A stretch of DNA of 64,000 nucleotides. Source: JBBROS01 sp965260995. Its GTDB lineage: Bacteria; Pseudomonadota; Alphaproteobacteria; Acetobacterales; Acetobacteraceae. The stretch is from assembly GCA_965260995.1 (NCBI GenBank), contig CBDHCD010000003.1, forward strand, positions 310,001-374,000, given 5' to 3'. The position numbers and the translations under genes are program-made. This document shows, piece by piece, positions 8,465-17,289 of the stretch (the stretch's first letter is position 1; each line of letters starts with the position of its first letter). The notes below the pieces were generated by a model that ran no database searches, was not told the origin of the DNA, and saw nothing but the letters and a program-made list of their open reading frames with translations.

Positions 8465-10351
8465 TTACTGCCCGGGCGTGCGGGCTTGGTCACTTTTGTC
8501 AGCCAGCGCCGGGTCGATCCACCAGTCGTCGAGCACGAAGCCATCGGAGATACGGACGTCCGGGCGGGCAAACCGACGCCAGGTGGCGATCCGGAAGACG
8601 CTGTTGTGGTATTGCGGGACCAAGTACCAGCCGCGGAGCAACAGGCGGTCGAGCGCGCGGCCGGCGGCGAACAGGGAGGGGCGGTCTTGGGCGCTGATGG
8701 CAGTGGCGACCAGGCTGTCGATGGCCGGGTCGCAGATGCCGGCGAGGTTGGAGCTGCCTTCCGTCTCCGCGCCGAGGCAGGTGAAATTGTCGCGTAGCTC
8801 GTTGCCGGGGAGGCTGGACCCTGGGTAGATCATGGTGGTGACATCGAAATCGAACTTGTCGGTCAGACGCTCGAACTGGGCGGTGTCGACGGTGCGGATC
8901 GAGACCTCGACGCCGAGGCGCTGCAGCCATTGTTGATAAGGCAGGGCGATGCGCTCGAGGGTCGGGTCGTTGAGCAGGATCGTGAAGGCCATCGGCTTGC
9001 CGTCGGGGCCGGTGAGCTGGCGGTCCTTGATGGTCCAGCCGGCCTCTTTCAGCAACACCAGGGCGCGGCGGAGGCCGTCGCGGTTGTTGCCGGAGCTGTC
9101 AGTTTTGGGAAGGGTGAACGGCTCGGTGAACACGGATGGGGGAACGGCGGCCTTGAGCGGGTCGAGCAGGGCGCGCTCGGCTGGGTCAGGAAGGCCCTTG
9201 GCTTCGTTGTCGGTGTTGCCGAAATAGCTGGTGGTGCGGACGTAGGCGTCGAAGAACAGGTTCTTGTTCATCCACTCGAAGTCGAACACCTGGCCGAGGG
9301 CTTCGCGGACCCGGGCGTCCTTGAACTGCGGGCGACGCGTGTTGAACACCCAGCCTTGGATGCCGACGGGGAGGTGGTGCCCGATCGGCTCCTTGACGAC
9401 CTGGCCGCTCTCCACGGCGGGGAAGTCGTAGCCAGTGGCCCACTGCTTGCTGATGTTCTCCTGGCGGTAGTCGATCTGGCCGGCCTTGAACGCCTGGAAC
9501 AGCACCGTCGGGTCACGGAAGTACTCGATCCGGACGCGGTCGAAGTTGAAGAAGCCACGCCCGGTGGGCATGTCGCGGGCCCACCAATTGGGGTCGCGGA
9601 CGTAGGTGACGGTTCGGCCGAGCTCGAATTTCTCTACCTTGTAGGGGCCGGAGCCGAGCGGGGCTTCGGTGAGCGGCTTGGTGAAGTCGCGGGTGGCCCA
9701 CCAGTGCTTGGGCAGGACCGGGAGGCCGCCGACCAGGAGGGGAAGCTCGCGGTTCTGGTTGGATTTGAAGTGGAACACGACCCGGCTCGGGCTCTCGACC
9801 GCCACGTCCGCGACGTCCTTGTAGGCAACGGCGATGGAGGGGCGGCCTTGCTCCCGCAGCGTGTTAAAGGTCCAGGCGACGTCGTCGGCGGTGACTGGCG
9901 CGCCGTCGGCGAAGCGGGCCTCGGGGCGAAGCTCGAAGGCGACCCACATCTTGTCGGAGGCGAGTTCGATCGTCTTGGCGAGGTGGCCATAGCCGGTGGC
10001 GACCTCGTCGGCCGAGCCGACCAGGAGGCTTTCCCAGACGTGGCCGCCGGCGGCGCCTGCTCCGGTGCCGCCGACGCCGGGCTGCCAGGCGGCGCCGGTG
10101 CCGATGGCGGCGTTGCCGCGCAGGATATAGGGGTTGAAGCCGTCGAAGCTGCCGACCATGCCGAAAGCGGCTTCCCCGCCCTTGGGGGCGCCTGGATTGA
10201 CGTAGGGGAAGTGGGGAAAGTTAGGCGGAAGCGCGGGGGCGCCGAGGATGGTGAGGCCGTGGCTTCGCGTTGGAGCTTGGGCGAAGGCTACGGGGGCGAG
10301 GGCCACGGTGGCGAAAGCGAGGGCGGCCAGGGCGAGGATGATGCGGCGCAT
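8465..10351 (-). CDS. extracellular peptide-binding protein, family 5 (YejA-like)
   Basis: A 628-residue ABC-importer binding protein with a clear Sec signal peptide (about 24 residues, cleaved near AFAQA). The mature protein starts with HGLTILGAPALPPNFPHFPYVNP, the typical opening of YejA-type microcin C/oligopeptide binding proteins. It contains the family segments FADGAPVTADDVAWTF, GSGPYKVEKFELGRTV and SYFGNTDNEAKGLP. It should capture oligopeptides in the periplasm for a YejBEF-type permease. It lies 4 bases downstream of hisN on the same strand and so is probably cotranscribed, but no permease or ATPase genes follow it here, so it may serve a transporter encoded elsewhere. Its end is followed by a 196-base stretch in which I see no gene. 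Confidence 0.88.
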   Translation of the reverse strand: MRRIILALAALAFATVALAPVAFAQAPTRSHGLTILGAPALPPNFPHFPYVNPGAPKGGEAAFGMVGSFDGFNPYILRGNAAIGTGAAWQPGVGGTGAGAAGGHVWESLLVGSADEVATGYGHLAKTIELASDKMWVAFELRPEARFADGAPVTADDVAWTFNTLREQGRPSIAVAYKDVADVAVESPSRVVFHFKSNQNRELPLLVGGLPVLPKHWWATRDFTKPLTEAPLGSGPYKVEKFELGRTVTYVRDPNWWARDMPTGRGFFNFDRVRIEYFRDPTVLFQAFKAGQIDYRQENISKQWATGYDFPAVESGQVVKEPIGHHLPVGIQGWVFNTRRPQFKDARVREALGQVFDFEWMNKNLFFDAYVRTTSYFGNTDNEAKGLPDPAERALLDPLKAAVPPSVFTEPFTLPKTDSSGNNRDGLRRALVLLKEAGWTIKDRQLTGPDGKPMAFTILLNDPTLERIALPYQQWLQRLGVEVSIRTVDTAQFERLTDKFDFDVTTMIYPGSSLPGNELRDNFTCLGAETEGSSNLAGICDPAIDSLVATAISAQDRPSLFAAGRALDRLLLRGWYLVPQYHNSVFRIATWRRFARPDVRISDGFVLDDWWIDPALADKSDQARTPGQ

Positions 10352-10355
10352 GGGA

Positions 10356-11123
10356 TCAGCTTAGCAGGGCGATGGCTGGCTCCAAGAGGGCCGGGTCGCC
10401 GACGGCGAGGACGCGGCCGTCGCCGGCCTCGTGGAGGGGCGCGCCGGTCCAGTCGGTGAGGCGGCCCCCAGCGCCCTCAACGATGGGGACGAGGGCAGCC
10501 CAGTCCCAGGTCTTGAGCCCGGCCTCTGCGATGACGTCGACCAGGCCGAGGGCGAGCAGGCCGTAGGCGTAGCAGTCGCCGCCCCATGTGGTGCGGCGGG
10601 TGGCGGCCTGAAGGTGGCGCCAACGGACGGCCTCATCCTCGGTAAAGATCTCGGGAGCGGTGCAGGAGAGCTCAGCCTCCGTGAGGGTAGGGCAGGAACG
10701 AGCGCTGGGCCGGCCGGGAGCGCCGGAGAAGGCGGTGGGGCGGCCTCGCGCGCCAATCCAGCGTTCACGGCTGATGGGCTGGTCGAGGACGCCGAGCATC
10801 GGGCGACCATCCTCCAAGAGCGCGATGAGGGTGCCGAACAAGGGGCGGCCGGTGATGAAGGCGCGGGTGCCGTCGATCGGGTCGAGCACCCAGCGGAGGT
10901 GGGCGTCGGGGCGGTCGAGACCGAATTCTTCGCCGAGCATGCCATGATCGGGGAAGCGCTCGGCCAGCACGGCGCGCATCGCCTGCTCGGCGGTGCGATC
11001 GGCGATGGTGACGGGGCTTTGATCGGCCTTGAGGTCAGGGGCGAGGGGCTGGCGGTAAAAAGGGCGGATAACGGCGGCGGCGGCGTCGGCGGCCGCCGAC
11101 GCCGCCTCGAGGTAGGCCAGCAC
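10356..11123 (-). CDS. hisN: histidinol-phosphatase, inositol monophosphatase family
   Basis: A 255-residue magnesium-dependent phosphatase. The metal-site motifs of the inositol monophosphatase superfamily are present in order: GEEFG, then DPIDGTRAFITG with its two acidic ligands, and TWDWAALVPIVEGAGG with the distal Asp. Length and the RAFITG variant fit the HisN subgroup, which removes phosphate from histidinol phosphate in histidine synthesis; an inositol phosphatase assignment is the main alternative. It is followed after 4 bases by the YejA-like binding protein gene and preceded after 9 bases by a small secreted protein gene, all on the minus strand, so the three probably form an operon read from about 11450 leftward. 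Confidence 0.82.
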   Translation of the reverse strand: MLAYLEAASAAADAAAAVIRPFYRQPLAPDLKADQSPVTIADRTAEQAMRAVLAERFPDHGMLGEEFGLDRPDAHLRWVLDPIDGTRAFITGRPLFGTLIALLEDGRPMLGVLDQPISRERWIGARGRPTAFSGAPGRPSARSCPTLTEAELSCTAPEIFTEDEAVRWRHLQAATRRTTWGGDCYAYGLLALGLVDVIAEAGLKTWDWAALVPIVEGAGGRLTDWTGAPLHEAGDGRVLAVGDPALLEPAIALLS

Positions 11124-11132
11124 CGATCGCGG

Positions 11133-11450
11133 CTACTTGGCCAAGGTCGGCATGGGCGGGCGGCCCGCACCCGGCGTGGGCCGGGAACCGGTGACCTCGG
11201 GCGGCTGCTCGGATTGGTTGGCCTGGAGTTGCGACTGGTTCTGGTTGGCGAAAGGCTGGTTGCGCTGGCGGCCTTGGGCGCCTGCGGACTGTCCCGAGCC
11301 AGCCGATGCCTTCGGGCTCGGCACCTTGGGCGGATTGGAGTGGGGGACCGACGCTTGGCCGGCCGCGGCACCCTGCGCGTGGGCAAGGAAAGGTGTCAGG
11401 AGGGCGGCAGCGAGAACGGGGGCGAGGAGGCGTGCGGGCAGTCGGGTCAT
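11133..11450 (-). CDS. small secreted hypothetical protein
   Basis: A 105-residue protein with a convincing signal peptide (MTRLPARLLAPVLAAALLT then cleavage near AHAQG). The mature part of about 80 residues is low complexity, rich in Gln, Asn, Pro, Ser and Ala, without cysteines or a recognisable domain. I do not know its function. It is the first gene of a likely minus-strand unit with hisN (9 bases apart) and lies 121 bases from the divergent kdsB, so the shared upstream region probably holds both promoters. The glutamine-rich composition suggests a disordered periplasmic protein. Confidence 0.6.
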   Translation of the reverse strand: MTRLPARLLAPVLAAALLTPFLAHAQGAAAGQASVPHSNPPKVPSPKASAGSGQSAGAQGRQRNQPFANQNQSQLQANQSEQPPEVTGSRPTPGAGRPPMPTLAK

Positions 11451-11571
11451 GGATCAATCCTTTCGGGCCGTTGCGTGGGCCGCGGCCCCTACCTAAGGTG
11501 CGGCCACTTTATGCCCAGCCCTCCTTGAAGACAAAGCGCGTGCCCGTGAGGGGCGCTGCCCCGAACCGGCC

Positions 11572-12309
11572 ATGAACCCCATCGTGGTGATCCCGGCGCG
11601 GCTGGCGTCGACGCGGTTGCCGGGCAAGCCGCTGGCGCTGATCGGCGGACGGGCGATGATCCTGCACGTCATGGACCGGGCGCGGGAAGCCGGGATCGGA
11701 CCGGTGGCGGCCGCCTGCGCCGAGGCAGAGATCGCCGAGGTGGTTCGGGCCGGCGGCGGGGTCGCGGTGCTCACCGACCCGGCGCTGCCTTCGGGCTCGG
11801 ACCGGGTGCAGGCGGCATTGGCGGTGCTCGATCCGGAAGGTCGGCACGACGTGGTGGTGAACCTGCAAGGCGACCTGCCGGCGATCCCGGGGGCGGACGT
11901 GCGGGCGGTGCTGATGCCGCTCGCCGACCCGGCGGTGGACATCGGCACGCTGGTGACACCGGTCCTGACGGCGGAAGACGCGGCGGCGCCCCAGGTGGTG
12001 AAGGCGGCGTGCGCGTTCGCGCCGGGGCAGGCGGTGGCGCGGGCGCTATATTTCAGCCGGGTGGCGGTGCCCTCGGGGGAGGGACCGTTGTGGCACCACA
12101 TCGGGGTGTACGCCTACCGGCGGGCGGCCCTGGCGCGGTTCGTGGCGTTGCCGGAGGGCGAGCTGGAGCGGCGGGAGCGGCTGGAGCAGTTGCGGGCGCT
12201 GGAAGCGGGAATGCGGATCGGGTGCGCGCGGGTGGTGAGCGCGCCATTTGGGGTGGATACGCCGGCGGATCTGGCCCGGGCGCGGATGCTGATGGAGGGT
12301 GGCAGTTGA
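11572..12309 (+). CDS. kdsB: 3-deoxy-manno-octulosonate cytidylyltransferase
   Basis: A 245-residue CMP-Kdo synthetase. The nucleotidyltransferase signature VVIPARLASTRLPGKPL is at the N-terminus, followed by the conserved TDPALPSGSDRVQAAL and NLQGDLPAI segments. It activates Kdo with CTP for the inner core of lipopolysaccharide, in the cytoplasm. Length matches the family. Its TGA stop overlaps the TTG start of pheA by three bases (TTGA), so translation of the two is likely coupled. The pairing kdsB-pheA is a familiar gene order in Rhodospirillales and related alphaproteobacteria. Confidence 0.93.
   Translation: MNPIVVIPARLASTRLPGKPLALIGGRAMILHVMDRAREAGIGPVAAACAEAEIAEVVRAGGGVAVLTDPALPSGSDRVQAALAVLDPEGRHDVVVNLQGDLPAIPGADVRAVLMPLADPAVDIGTLVTPVLTAEDAAAPQVVKAACAFAPGQAVARALYFSRVAVPSGEGPLWHHIGVYAYRRAALARFVALPEGELERRERLEQLRALEAGMRIGCARVVSAPFGVDTPADLARARMLMEGGS
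12295..12300 (+). promoter_or_regulatory. ribosome-binding site deciding a TTG start of pheA
   Basis: GGAGGG lies 5 bases before the TTG at 12306, inside the end of kdsB. The nearby ATG triplets at 12286 and 12292 are in the kdsB frame and cannot start pheA, so this site supports the unusual TTG. Confidence 0.6.
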
Positions 12310-13151
12310 TCTCGTTTCAGGGCGTGCCAGGGGCATATTCGGAAATGGCGTGCCGGGCCGCGTTCCCAGGGATGGAAACGCTGCCGTGCGACACGTTCGA
12401 GCACGCGATGGACGCCGTGCGGAGCGGGCGGGCCGCGCTCGCGATGCTGGCGTGCGAGAACAGCTTGGCGGGGCGGGTGCCGGACATTCACGCGCTGCTG
12501 CCAGACAGTGGGTTGTCGATCGTGGGTGAGCAGTTCGTGCGGGTGGAGCTATGCCTGCTCGGAGTCCCGGGAACGCGGATCGAGCAAGTCAAGCGCGTGC
12601 ATTCGCATTCGGTGGCGCTGGGGCAGATCCGTGGGCTGCTGCGGGAACTGGCGGCGGTGCCGGTGGTGGAAGCGGACACGGCCGGATCGGCGGTGATGGT
12701 GGCGGAGTGGGAGCGGCCGGAGGACGCGGCGGTGGCGTCGCGGCTGGCGGCGGAGATGTACGGGTTGGAGGTGCTGCGCGCCAATGTGGAGGATGCGAGC
12801 AACAACACGACGCGGTTCTACGTGGCGGCGCGAGAAGCGCGCGTGTTGCCGGCGGACGCGCCGGGGCTGATGACGACGTTCGTGTTCCGCGTGCGGAACG
12901 TGCCGGCGGCGCTGTATAAGGCGCTGGGAGGCTTCGCGACCAACGGCGTGAACATGAGCCGGCTCGAGAGCTACATGCTGCATGGGCAGTTCACCGCGAC
13001 GCAGTTCCTGTGCGACGTGGACGGGCATCCGGAACAGCCTGAGCTGCGGCGAGCCTTGGAGGAACTGGCGTTCTTCTCGCGCGAGGTGAAGGTGCTCGGG
13101 GTGTACGAGCGGTCGGCGTTCCGGGACACGGTGGTGCGAGCGGGGGAGTAG
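12306..13151 (+). CDS. pheA: prephenate dehydratase
   Basis: A 281-residue enzyme that converts prephenate to phenylpyruvate in phenylalanine synthesis. The N-terminal catalytic domain opens with ISFQGVPGAYSEMA and holds the conserved NTTRF motif (NNTTRFYV). The C-terminal ACT domain (TTFVFRVRNVPAALYKAL followed by GVNMSRLES) is the phenylalanine-sensing regulatory part, so feedback inhibition is expected. The start is a TTG at 12306: it overlaps the kdsB stop, has a good ribosome site, and begins exactly where relatives begin. A longer frame open to 12009 only runs antiparallel to nothing conserved and overlaps kdsB. There is no chorismate mutase domain, as in most alphaproteobacteria. Confidence 0.92.
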   Translation: MISFQGVPGAYSEMACRAAFPGMETLPCDTFEHAMDAVRSGRAALAMLACENSLAGRVPDIHALLPDSGLSIVGEQFVRVELCLLGVPGTRIEQVKRVHSHSVALGQIRGLLRELAAVPVVEADTAGSAVMVAEWERPEDAAVASRLAAEMYGLEVLRANVEDASNNTTRFYVAAREARVLPADAPGLMTTFVFRVRNVPAALYKALGGFATNGVNMSRLESYMLHGQFTATQFLCDVDGHPEQPELRRALEELAFFSREVKVLGVYERSAFRDTVVRAGE

Positions 13152-13636
13152 CAGATCCCGATTGGTCTGGGGGGTGACGGGCGATGTCGGGGATGGACTG
13201 GTTTCGGCCGTATCAGACTCAAAAGGTCCACATCATCAGAGCATGAATGTCATTAGGCGTACCCGTTGAGCGATGATGCAAATTTGTTGGCGGATTGTGG
13301 TACTCCCATAAAGCTCAGGCGTCGCAATAACTTAGATGAAATACGTAGTCAGCTGGGCAGCGAATTTGGGCCGGCTGCGTGAAAAAATCATACATCCAAA
13401 CACCTCCTCGTTGGCTATATCGAACGAGCGTGGAGCGGTGTTTCGCGTGAGCGCCCGACGCCAGCATGAAAGAGACGGCATCCTTGCAAAAGCAATCGCG
13501 TTCGGCCGCCCTTCCGCGGGCGCCCACCCCTCCGTCGCGGCCCTCGCCCCAGGCGGCGTCCGCCCGCATGACGCTCCAAGCGGCGCTCGCGCGCGTGACG
13601 CCGAGCACTCTCCTATTTCGATTGTAAGAGGCTGAC
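13152..13636. other. intergenic region upstream of the GH16 gene
   Basis: These 485 bases between pheA and the GH16 gene hold no open frame with protein-like character. The part from about 13205 to 13440 is clearly more AT-rich than its surroundings, and the part from 13500 to 13620 is very C-rich. An AAGAGG ribosome site at 13626-13631 belongs to the downstream GTG start. It probably carries the promoter and control sites of the glycosidase; I see no riboswitch or clear terminator. Confidence 0.4.
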
Positions 13637-15553
13637 GTGGCAACGAATTCCGATAACGCGGTCAACCTGCTCGGCTACCACCTGACGTTCGATGCCGAGT
13701 TCACGACGGCCGCGGACCTGGCGCAGTTCAGCTTCGCGTTCCGCAACGGAGACACCAACCTCTATAACAACGGAGACGCGCAGAACTACACGCCGTATGA
13801 CCCGTCGAACCCGGCCAACCCGTTCTCGTTCGCGAACGGCGCGTTGAGCATCACGGCGCGGCCGGTGCCGTTGTACAACCTGCCATACACCTCCGGGATG
13901 CTGCAGACGGCGAACACGTTCCAGCAGAATCAGGGCTACTTCGAGATTCGGGCGCAGACGACCGGGGCGAAGGGGTTCTGGCCGGCGTTCTGGCTGTTGC
14001 CGAACGCCTACTATCCCGAAATCGACATCCTGGAGCAGCCGAACAACGCCAAGAACAGCGAATACTGGACCCACACCACGACGCCCACCGACAGCAGCGG
14101 CGGCTACACGGACACGGGCGTCAACCTGTCGGCTGGGTATCACAGCTACGGGTTCCTGTGGACTGCGGACACGATCCAGTACACGTTCGACGGCAAGCTG
14201 ATCAGCTACGCCCACACGACGCCGCCGGCGCTGGCCAACCTTAAGATGTACATGCTGGCCAACCTGGCCGTGGGCGGGCCGAATAGCTGGTCTGGCGCAC
14301 CTGTTTCCGGCACGATCGCGTCGTTCAACATCGATTACATCCGCGCCTACTCGAAAGACCCGGCGGCGCCGGCGGTCGCTTTCCAGGCGATCTCGTCGCC
14401 GGACGGGGTGGACACGCGCCCGATGCTGGCGCTGCCGCCGGTGTCGGAACCAGCGCCGATCGGGACCGGGCCGGACACGCTGGTGTTGCAGATATCGGAG
14501 GACGCCTACGCCGGCGATGCGCAGTTCACCATCAGCATCGACGGCGTGCAGCAAGGGGGCGTGCAGACCGCGCTGGCCAATCATGGGGCAGGGCAGACGC
14601 AGCCGTTCACCGTCCGGGGCGCGTTCGGAACCGCGGCGCACACGGTCACGGTCAATTTCCTGAACAACGCCGACAACCCGCAGACTGGGGCAGATCGGAA
14701 CCTATTCGTGATCAGCGGGACGATCAACGGCAAGGCAATCCCGGGCGCGGTGCTGAATGAATACGCCGCCGGGCCGCAGAGCTTCGCGTTCTCGGGCGGC
14801 ACGCCGACGCCGCCCCCGACGCCTGCTCCCCCGCCCACGCAGGTGACGATCGGCAGCGGATCGGACACGTTCCTGGTCGGAATCAGCGAGGATGCCTGGC
14901 AAGGCGATGCGCGATTCACAATCAAGGTTGACGGAGCGCAGCAAGGCGGCGTGCAGACGGCGAGCGCGCCGCATTCAGCCGGCAAGCCGCAGGTCTACGC
15001 GATCAAGGGGACGTTCGGGCCGGGCGCGCACAACGTTACGGTCGACTTCCTGAACGATGCCTGGGGCGGGACGCCTCAGACGGATCGGAACCTCTACGTG
15101 GACAGCTTGTCGTACAACGGAGTCGCGGCACCGAACGCGGCACGGATGCTGGCGACGCAGGGGCCGGTCAGCCTGATCACCGCGTCGCAGGCGGCGGCGC
15201 GGACGGACACGCTGTCCGTGGCGCTGACCGAGGACGCCTACAAGGGCGACGCGATCGCGCAGATCACGATCGATGGCAAGGTGCTGGGCACGCCGACGGT
15301 GACGTTCCTGAACAACGGTGGGCCGGCGCAGGTGCTCACTTACACCGGATCGTTCGGCGCCGGGCCGCACACCGTGGGCGTGAACTTCCTGAACGACGAT
15401 TGGGGCGGCGCGGTCGGGCTGGACCGCAACTTGTATGTCAAGGGCGTCGCGTTCGACGGCGTGATGGCGCCAAACTCTCAGGCGGCGCTCTATACTTCGG
15501 GGTTGGTCAACTTCAACGTGCCGGCGTCAACGACGATCCTGCCGACGTCCTGA
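13637..15553 (+). CDS. glycoside hydrolase family 16 with three CBM60-like repeats
   Basis: A 638-residue modular glycosidase. Residues about 10-245 are a GH16 jelly-roll with the catalytic motif ExDxxE (Glu128, Asp130, Glu133 in PEIDILEQ) and the family segment GYFEIRAQ. Three repeats of about 95 residues follow, starting near 275, 405 and 520. Each has the pattern SEDAYxGDAxFxIxxDG ... FLND ... DRNLYV, which resembles calcium-dependent CBM60/CBM36 xylan-binding modules. A Pro/Thr linker (TPPPTPAPPP) separates repeats 1 and 2. Substrate classes of GH16 include beta-1,3/1,4-glucans and galactans; I cannot tell which. The GTG start is backed by AAGAGG six bases upstream. There is no N-terminal signal peptide, so export would need a non-classical or C-terminal route. 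A hairpin terminator follows. Confidence 0.85.
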   Translation: MATNSDNAVNLLGYHLTFDAEFTTAADLAQFSFAFRNGDTNLYNNGDAQNYTPYDPSNPANPFSFANGALSITARPVPLYNLPYTSGMLQTANTFQQNQGYFEIRAQTTGAKGFWPAFWLLPNAYYPEIDILEQPNNAKNSEYWTHTTTPTDSSGGYTDTGVNLSAGYHSYGFLWTADTIQYTFDGKLISYAHTTPPALANLKMYMLANLAVGGPNSWSGAPVSGTIASFNIDYIRAYSKDPAAPAVAFQAISSPDGVDTRPMLALPPVSEPAPIGTGPDTLVLQISEDAYAGDAQFTISIDGVQQGGVQTALANHGAGQTQPFTVRGAFGTAAHTVTVNFLNNADNPQTGADRNLFVISGTINGKAIPGAVLNEYAAGPQSFAFSGGTPTPPPTPAPPPTQVTIGSGSDTFLVGISEDAWQGDARFTIKVDGAQQGGVQTASAPHSAGKPQVYAIKGTFGPGAHNVTVDFLNDAWGGTPQTDRNLYVDSLSYNGVAAPNAARMLATQGPVSLITASQAAARTDTLSVALTEDAYKGDAIAQITIDGKVLGTPTVTFLNNGGPAQVLTYTGSFGAGPHTVGVNFLNDDWGGAVGLDRNLYVKGVAFDGVMAPNSQAALYTSGLVNFNVPASTTILPTS

Positions 15554-15592
15554 CGAACCAGCCCGTTCCCGGGTGACGAGTGAGTCTCTACG

Positions 15593-15620
15593 GGGCGGTC
15601 TTGCCACGGCGAGACCGCCC
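15593..15620 (+). terminator. hairpin terminator after the GH16 gene
   Basis: A 9-bp perfect stem (GGGCGGTCT at 15593-15601, AGACCGCCC at 15612-15620) with a 10-base loop lies 40 bases after the GH16 stop. No T run follows. Confidence 0.55.
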
Positions 15621-15723
15621 TGACCACCGGGCGTCGCCGCCCGTCCGTGGCTGAGGCCGGGCAGCGGGTTGCAGGGATCAGGCGTTCGGCTTGTTATGGC
15701 GCGGGAAGCCGAACAGGGGTGCG

Positions 15724-16464
15724 ATGATGAAACACGCGGTGGTCACTGGGGCGGGGAGCGGCGTGGGACAAGCCTCGGCGCAGGCGCTGGCACGGGCCGG
15801 ATGGAACGTGGCGCTGATCGGGCGGCGGCGGGACGCGTTGGAGGAGACGGCGGGGCGCGACCGGGAACAGTTCCTCGTGCTGCCGCTCGACGTGTCCGAC
15901 GCGTCGGCGGTGGCCGAGGGGTTCGCTGCCGTGGAGCGGGCATGGGGGCGGCTCGACCTGCTGTTCAACAACGCGGGCGCGGGCACCCCGGCGATGACGC
16001 CGGACGCGCTGTCCGTCGAGGCGTGGATGGACGTGGTGGGGGCGAACCTGAATGGATCGTTTTTCTGCGCGCGGCAGGCGTTTCGGATCATGCGGGGGCA
16101 GTCGCCGCAAGGTGGGCGAATCATCAACAACGGCAGCATCAGCGCCTACGCGCCGCGGCCGGGCAGCGTTGCCTACACGACGACCAAGCACGCGATCACC
16201 GGGTTGACGAAGTGCCTGTCGCTCGATGGGCGGCCGTTCGACATCGCGGCGAGCCAGATCGACATCGGCAACGCGGTGACGCCGATGACGGAGCGAATGA
16301 CGCGAGGCGTGCCGCAGGCGAACGGGACGATGATGGTGGAGCCGAGAATGGATGTGGCGCACGTGGCGGATATGGTGGTGCACATCGCCGGGCTGCCGCT
16401 GGAAGCGAACGTGCAGACGGTGACGGTGATGGCGACGAAGATGCCGTTCGTGGGGCGGGGATGA
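15724..16464 (+). CDS. short-chain dehydrogenase/reductase (SDR)
   Basis: A 246-residue classical SDR oxidoreductase. The cofactor motif is TGAGSGVG near the N-terminus, followed by NNAG, the catalytic Ser in NNGSISAY and the YxxxK motif (YTTTK). The residues after the second strand (GRRRDAL) contain arginines that favour NADP(H) over NAD(H). The substrate is not predictable. Two consecutive ATG codons at 15724 and 15727 follow a weak AGGGG site, and this start begins the Rossmann fold directly; an upstream in-frame TTG at 15691 is unnecessary. The C-terminus ends TVTVMATKMPFVGRG, common in this SDR branch. It converges on the VOC gene with only 16 bases between the stops. Confidence 0.88.
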   Translation: MMKHAVVTGAGSGVGQASAQALARAGWNVALIGRRRDALEETAGRDREQFLVLPLDVSDASAVAEGFAAVERAWGRLDLLFNNAGAGTPAMTPDALSVEAWMDVVGANLNGSFFCARQAFRIMRGQSPQGGRIINNGSISAYAPRPGSVAYTTTKHAITGLTKCLSLDGRPFDIAASQIDIGNAVTPMTERMTRGVPQANGTMMVEPRMDVAHVADMVVHIAGLPLEANVQTVTVMATKMPFVGRG

Positions 16465-16480
16465 GCGGGCGGAGCCCTGT

Positions 16481-17233
16481 TTAGAGCAGGGGATTGAGAT
16501 CCTGGTGTCCGGTCCGGGTCGGGGCGCGTGCCCCGAGCACTTCCGCGAACCTCAGCAGATAGCCGTCCGGATCCTGGACGAGGAACTCGCGTACACCGTG
16601 CTCTTCATCCCCGGCCTTGTACCAGGCTTCCGCCGGCGGCCGGAACAGCGGCCAAGCCGCGGTCCGCAAGGTCTCAAGAAGCGGCTCGATGGCCTCAACC
16701 GTCATCTGCAGGTTGATGCCGCGGCCGAACGGGCGGACGAGATCACCGGTCTCCCACGCGCCGTTGTGCTCGCACAGCATGACCTGCAGTGGTCCGCGGG
16801 CCAGGTAGGCGAAGCGGGCAGCCGGGCGGTCGTAGGCGACGTCGAACCCAGCGAGGCCGCACCAGAAGCGCAGGCTGGCGGCCAAGTCGGTGACGTCGAG
16901 CTCGGGCACGAGCGGAGCGATGCCGCCCGGCGGGATATGGCCGGTGCTGGCAGACAAGGCGCGATCCGCGGCGTCGGCGAGCAATGGATCATGCCTCGTT
17001 CTCTCCGCCCAGGGACTGCCGGATGCGGCGCCGGCCATCAACGCTTCGAGGGCGGCATGTTCAGGTCCGGGAACGCTGTGGTTAAGGAATTCGCTGATGC
17101 CGAGTTCGGTGACGTGGCCGCCGGACGAACGGTTGGCTTCGTGGCGAACGGTGAGCCGGCCTTGTGCGTCGTCGCGGACCAGCCACCAGCTGTCGCCGTT
17201 CTGGCTGCGGTAGATGTTGGTCCAGATCGTCAC
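16481..17233 (-). CDS. VOC family protein with N-terminal extension
   Basis: A 250-residue protein. The C-terminal half (from about residue 105) is a vicinal-oxygen-chelate domain of the bleomycin-resistance type: VPELDVTDLAASLRFWC then LQVMLCEHNGAWETGD and EFLVQDPDGYLLRF. The first 85 residues (TIWTNIYRSQNGDSWWLVRD) form a separate small domain with a conserved-looking WWLVRDDA pattern that I do not recognise. VOC proteins of this type often bind drugs or act as dioxygenases or lyases; no function can be assigned. It lies 56 bases downstream of the DUF1499 lipoprotein gene on the same strand, so the three minus-strand genes from 18463 to 16481 may be transcribed together. Confidence 0.72.
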   Translation of the reverse strand: MTIWTNIYRSQNGDSWWLVRDDAQGRLTVRHEANRSSGGHVTELGISEFLNHSVPGPEHAALEALMAGAASGSPWAERTRHDPLLADAADRALSASTGHIPPGGIAPLVPELDVTDLAASLRFWCGLAGFDVAYDRPAARFAYLARGPLQVMLCEHNGAWETGDLVRPFGRGINLQMTVEAIEPLLETLRTAAWPLFRPPAEAWYKAGDEEHGVREFLVQDPDGYLLRFAEVLGARAPTRTGHQDLNPLL

Positions 17234-17289
17234 GTTGGGACTCCTGAGTCTTTTCGAAGATCCGTCTCGTTTTCGACACGGAAACCGCC

